From Limnanthes douglasii subsp. nivea (Eukaryota; Streptophyta; Magnoliopsida; Brassicales; Limnanthaceae), in contig JAUPFV010000005.1 of assembly GCA_036936605.1 (NCBI GenBank), forward strand, positions 75,528,885-75,592,884: DNA of 64,000 bases, read 5' to 3'. This document shows positions 60,720 to 64,000 of the stretch, piece by piece (position 1 is the stretch's first letter; every line of letters begins with the position of its first letter). The position numbers were made by a program, and so were the translations under genes. The notes under the pieces were generated by a model. That model ran no database searches and was not told the DNA's origin. It worked only from the letters and a program-made list of their open reading frames with translations.

Positions 60720-61390
60720 GCATTCTTTCGATCAGCTAGACCGATGGAAAGTTGTTGAACCAGTATCGAAACAATAGGCTGAAGTGGACCATCTATCATT
60801 CACATTGCTGATTCAATCAATATCAATAAACCCACATAAACGAAAATTTGCAGCGGCTTTGTCAAACAGACTTTGAGCTTCTTCACTTGTAATGGTTTCT
60901 TTGAGTCCTTTTAAATATAGCTCTATTTTTACTTTCTTCATTTTTGATAGGTTCTTCTCCAAATCATTCACTCGATGGGTCAGACTTGATATTAGGTCAA
61001 GTTGCTCCTTCCGTGCTTCGATAAGTCATCTCCATTACACTTTGGTTATGATTAATCAATTTCTGATTCACATCCATTTTGTTCATTATTTTCGAGAGCA
61101 GTCTGTCCCTCACCGAGTGATTCTTGCTTGACTAAATCAGTAGGCTACTGGAACAATGTATTCTCACCAACAACAACGTCTGTGTCTTCACATCTTGATT
61201 TCTCCTGCAACTTTACCTCCTCCTGAACTGAAGTCCAAGCACTGTAGTTTCACACTGTAGTTTCAATGGGTGTCTATTTTTCAACTAAAGGGTCACAAAC
61301 AGTCTTAAAGTCCAAGCTGCTAACTGTTCCATTATGATATACCTCAGTATCTCCTTCCATTGGAGACCCCACCTGAGTATATATCCAGCA
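60720..61390 (-). pseudogene. second host-derived segment plus RNase H remnant, copy 2
   Basis: The layout matches 30620-31190: charged stretch, RVNDLEKNLSKMKKVK, LKETITSEEAQSLFDKAA, GFIDID*ISNVNDRWSTSAY, then directly into the polypurine tract and 3' LTR. MELCSE of copy 1 reads IELYLK here. Both copies keep the Phox-to-RNase H junction. Confidence 0.65.
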
Positions 61391-61411
61391 AACAATATCA
61401 ATGTTGGGTAT

Positions 61412-62405
61412 ATAAAATAAATATTCTAAAATAAAATAAAATAAAATCTTTATACAATTCGATTTGATTTGAATAATATAAGATATTTGAATAAAATATA
61501 ATAAAAATTAAAAAGGTTTTTATTTGGACTTATGGGCTACATCATCCTCCCATCGTTGACAAGATTCATGCTCGAATCACATCACCATCACCATCACCAT
61601 CAACAACCAAATTTATTTTTTTTTATTTTTTTTCAATTGTTACATTGGGAATTATAATTGTTGACCTTATCAGAATAAGATAAATGCTTCTCGAGTGTTC
61701 CGTATTCGAAGTCACATTGACAACATCCACTTGATGAAAAAAAAATTGGGTTCGAAAACCTTTTCATAGCCTAAAGTCAACATCCCCATGTCCAGTTGAT
61801 GAAAATTGGTTTTGAAAACCTCTTCATAGCCTGAGACAACGTCTCGATAAGTAATTTTTACCTTGATTCGACGATTGGTAGCCAATTTAAACTCCTTCAG
61901 TAACCGGTTAATACGATCGTCATTGAAACGACTGGTATGTCCCCTCACACTCAAACGATCTTCCCGATCTTCATGACCATGTGTGTTGTTCTCTTCTTTA
62001 AAATTTGAATCAGAATAGTCAGGCTTTAGAAACATGCTTCCCCATAACAAGAACTGAGGCTCTGATACCAAACTGATGACGCGACGGAAATAAAATAAGA
62101 AACAATGATAGATGAAACCCTAATTCAAGGGTAACATGATGAAACCCTAATCTAAGGGTAACGAAGACTAAAATATTCAGAGATAAAAAATATATTATTC
62201 CAAAAACTTAAAATAATTTAAGGCATATGAGGCTTTATATAAGAGCTTCTCAAAACCCTAAATTAGAATACAAGCAAATAAAATAAATATTCTAAAATAA
62301 AATCAAATCAAATTTTTATACAATTAGATTTGATTTGAATAATATAAGATATTTGAATAAAATAAAATTAAAAAAGGTTTTTGTTTGGACTTCTGAGTTA
62401 CATCA
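61412..62405 (-). mobile_element. small nested LTR element, copy 2
   Basis: The 5' LTR is 62405-62074 (TGATG...CATCA), and the primer site TTGGTATCAGAGCC (62071-62058) is perfect here. The ORF is 62071-61712 (119 codons) and matches 31867-31556. The 3' LTR starts at 61544 and is truncated near 61412. A (CATCAC)n-like tract lies near 61578-61600. Confidence 0.75.
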
Positions 62406-62409
62406 TAAA

Positions 62410-62920
62410 CGATCTGAGCCACATTAATGAACCACCACATAAATTTCAACACCACGGTTGCACACGCTAGACCCAACCCGAGTTTCAAAATAAACAACCA
62501 ACTGAAACAAACATGAAGAGCTAAAGCCACAGTTGCAATAACAGCCATGACCATCATTTTGCTTTGCAACTAGAGAAACTCTGACATTTGAGTACAGAAA
62601 CGTTGTGTAAAATCTAACAACCAATCATGAGTTTCAATTTTCTTACCATTTGGTTCTTTTAATTCCTTTTGAACATTTTTGTCCAATTTATTTATAATCT
62701 CAGATTCTGAAATAGAACCACTGAGAGAAAATGATCCACTTTCATCCATTTTAGTTTCTAGAATCTCAGGAGGCTTCTTCTCTTCTTCTTCCACCAAGGG
62801 AGGTTTTTGTTTTGGATCAAACTCAACGATATGAAACCTCAACATTACAACCGACTCATCTATATTTGATTCAAGTTTACTATCTACAGACAACTCTGCC
62901 AACCAAGGGAGGTTTTTGTT
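62410..62920 (-). pseudogene. host-derived PB1 linker and hydrophobic tail, copy 2
   Basis: It keeps only the part after the PB1 core: AELSVDSKLESNIDES, MLRFHIVEFDPKQKPPLVEE, the acidic linker and ETHDWLLDFTQRFCTQMSEF (62902-62570). The hydrophobic tail follows (VMAVIATVALALHVC, GLACATVVLKFMWWF; to about 62410). Here the PB1-to-linker frame (VMLRFHIVEFDP) is unbroken where copy 1 has a shift. The PB1 core and gag are deleted. Confidence 0.7.
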
Positions 62921-63744
62921 TTGAGGATCCTTTGCGAAAGTATTTTAAGGTAGGAGCTCTCCAAAAGACAAAAGATACCTTTTTTTTATTTACTTGGTCA
63001 TTGTCTCAATTTTAATGTAATAAAAAAAAGAATGTAGAGAAAAAAATTAATTAAAATATACTAGATTAAGAATAAAAAAATATTAATTTGAAGAAACTAA
63101 TGTTATTAAAGTCCTAACATTATATATAATATTTTCCGGATTTAATTTAGATCCACTTCACAATTTAATAAAAGAAATTATGCGTTTAAAAGTTAAATTT
63201 ATACATTTTCTTAAATTTAAAGACTAAAAAAGCAATTCTAAACTCGACGAACTAAACATGGAAGAAAACTACATAGTTAAAGAACAATTGAGGGATTTAA
63301 AATATTGATTTTTTTTTTATAATTATATTGTTGGATTGTTTTTTTAACAAAATGTCATCAAAATTGTCTAAGGTTAGCTTATTTGATACTTATTTTTTAA
63401 AAGACTTTCACTCAATAACCAACTTTTTGTTAATACTTTAGTTACCATACTCCATCGCTAGCCACGTAACCACTTTTCATTTTTGAACTAAAACTTCTCT
63501 ATTTTTTTTAATTTTTTTAAAAGGTTTGTAGCTTTCAATGTGGAAGTCTGAAACAAACTTGAAAGTACCATCCGCTTTATTTTTTTAAATCGAAGAAAAC
63601 TAGGTCCATTGATGATAAACATACGATACAATACATTATGTTAGACCAAACATAATAAATATACGAGACAAGACATAATAAATCATTATTTTTGAAGACA
63701 AACAAAACTAGATGTATTGATAATTTGTTTCGTCAGATCTAGTA

Positions 63745-64000
63745 ACCTTGGTCTCGCATCTTTATCATCAAGTAGTATATATCTCGAATGTTTATATATG
63801 TCTGGTCGCCCATGTTTATTTATACATAGTCTCGCATGTTTTTTTATGTATGGTCTCGCGTTATTGTTTATGTCTGGTCTCTCATGGTTGCTTGATCTCG
63901 TATGGTTGGTTTTGTCTAGTCTCTCGTGCTTGATTTTATCTAGTCTCTCATGGTTAGTTATGGCTGGTCTTGCATGGTTAGTTATGCATGGTCTCGCATG
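63745..64000 (+). repeat. 24-bp minisatellite, copy 2 (cut by window end)
   Basis: The start of the array matches 35890-36160, including the decayed first units. It is missing some units present in copy 1 near 63885-63900, so the array has changed length since duplication. Confidence 0.9.

Larger units (their letters stand above)
54553..64000 (+). repeat. large direct duplication of 25468-36200
   Basis: The whole block repeats the earlier order: LINE 5' part, unknown spacer, copia pol relic, chimeric copia with nested element, minisatellite. Matching points by eye are 25468/54553, 27896/56956, 29915/59073, 31870/62074, 35068/62925 and 35890/63745. The copy runs past the window edge. Each copy has private losses: about 1 kb from copy 1 (equivalent to 59612-60613) and about 2.4 kb from copy 2 (equivalent to 32672-35068). 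Confidence 0.9.

Noticed and set aside
54553..64000. Duplication as a pure assembly artefact
   Set aside because: The copies differ by many single changes, a microsatellite expansion and large private deletions, so they are two real loci. A mis-join at an edge remains possible.

Overview
The window is a transposon-dense stretch of a flowering-plant nuclear genome. It is AT-rich and most probably from a eudicot; I cannot name the species. Supporting this are Ty1/copia and Ty3/gypsy retrotransposons primed by plant-type tRNA sites, L1-like LINEs, MULE and hAT DNA transposons, Stowaway-like MITEs, and one spliced plant-specific methyltransferase gene. Only that SABATH methyltransferase (minus strand, three exons, 45051-46347) looks like an intact host gene. 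Nearly everything else is a mobile element or its relic.

Layout. 1-4.4 kb: a fairly young copia element on the minus strand, one reading frame with four internal stops. 5.8-8.4 kb: a MULE transposase (predicted two exons, two nonsense codons) whose intron is packed with GC-rich CCGCCGG repeats and whose 3' end runs into a family of palindromes. 9.8-15.9 kb and 16.1-21.6 kb: two full-length hAT elements in opposite orientation, each with recognisable ends and an 8-bp target duplication. Both carry two divergent genes, a BED-finger transposase and an unrelated accessory protein, on either side of a shared promoter region. 22.1-27 kb: a degraded LINE with a C-terminal RNase H. 27.9-36.7 kb: a copia pol relic, a chimeric copia element containing host-derived PB1 (Phox-type) coding sequence with a small gypsy-type element nested inside it, then a 24-bp minisatellite. 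37-44.4 kb: heavily decayed gypsy and copia relics. 45-46.4 kb: the SABATH gene. 47.3-47.9 kb: a MULE DNA-binding-domain relic. 48-54.5 kb: a Ty3/gypsy element of Tat-like structure. 54.55 kb to the window end: a second, direct copy of the 25.5-36.2 kb block.

How it fits together. The duplicated block allows the two copies to be compared: each has lost segments the other kept, and together they recover the structure of the chimeric retroelement. The hAT pair allows a similar comparison. The accessory gene and the bidirectional promoter are conserved between two diverged elements, while the subterminal repeat motifs are entirely different. This suggests a two-gene hAT lineage whose binding sites have changed.

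Limits. All homology calls come from reading motifs by eye. Species, copy number, ages and exact identities were not computed.
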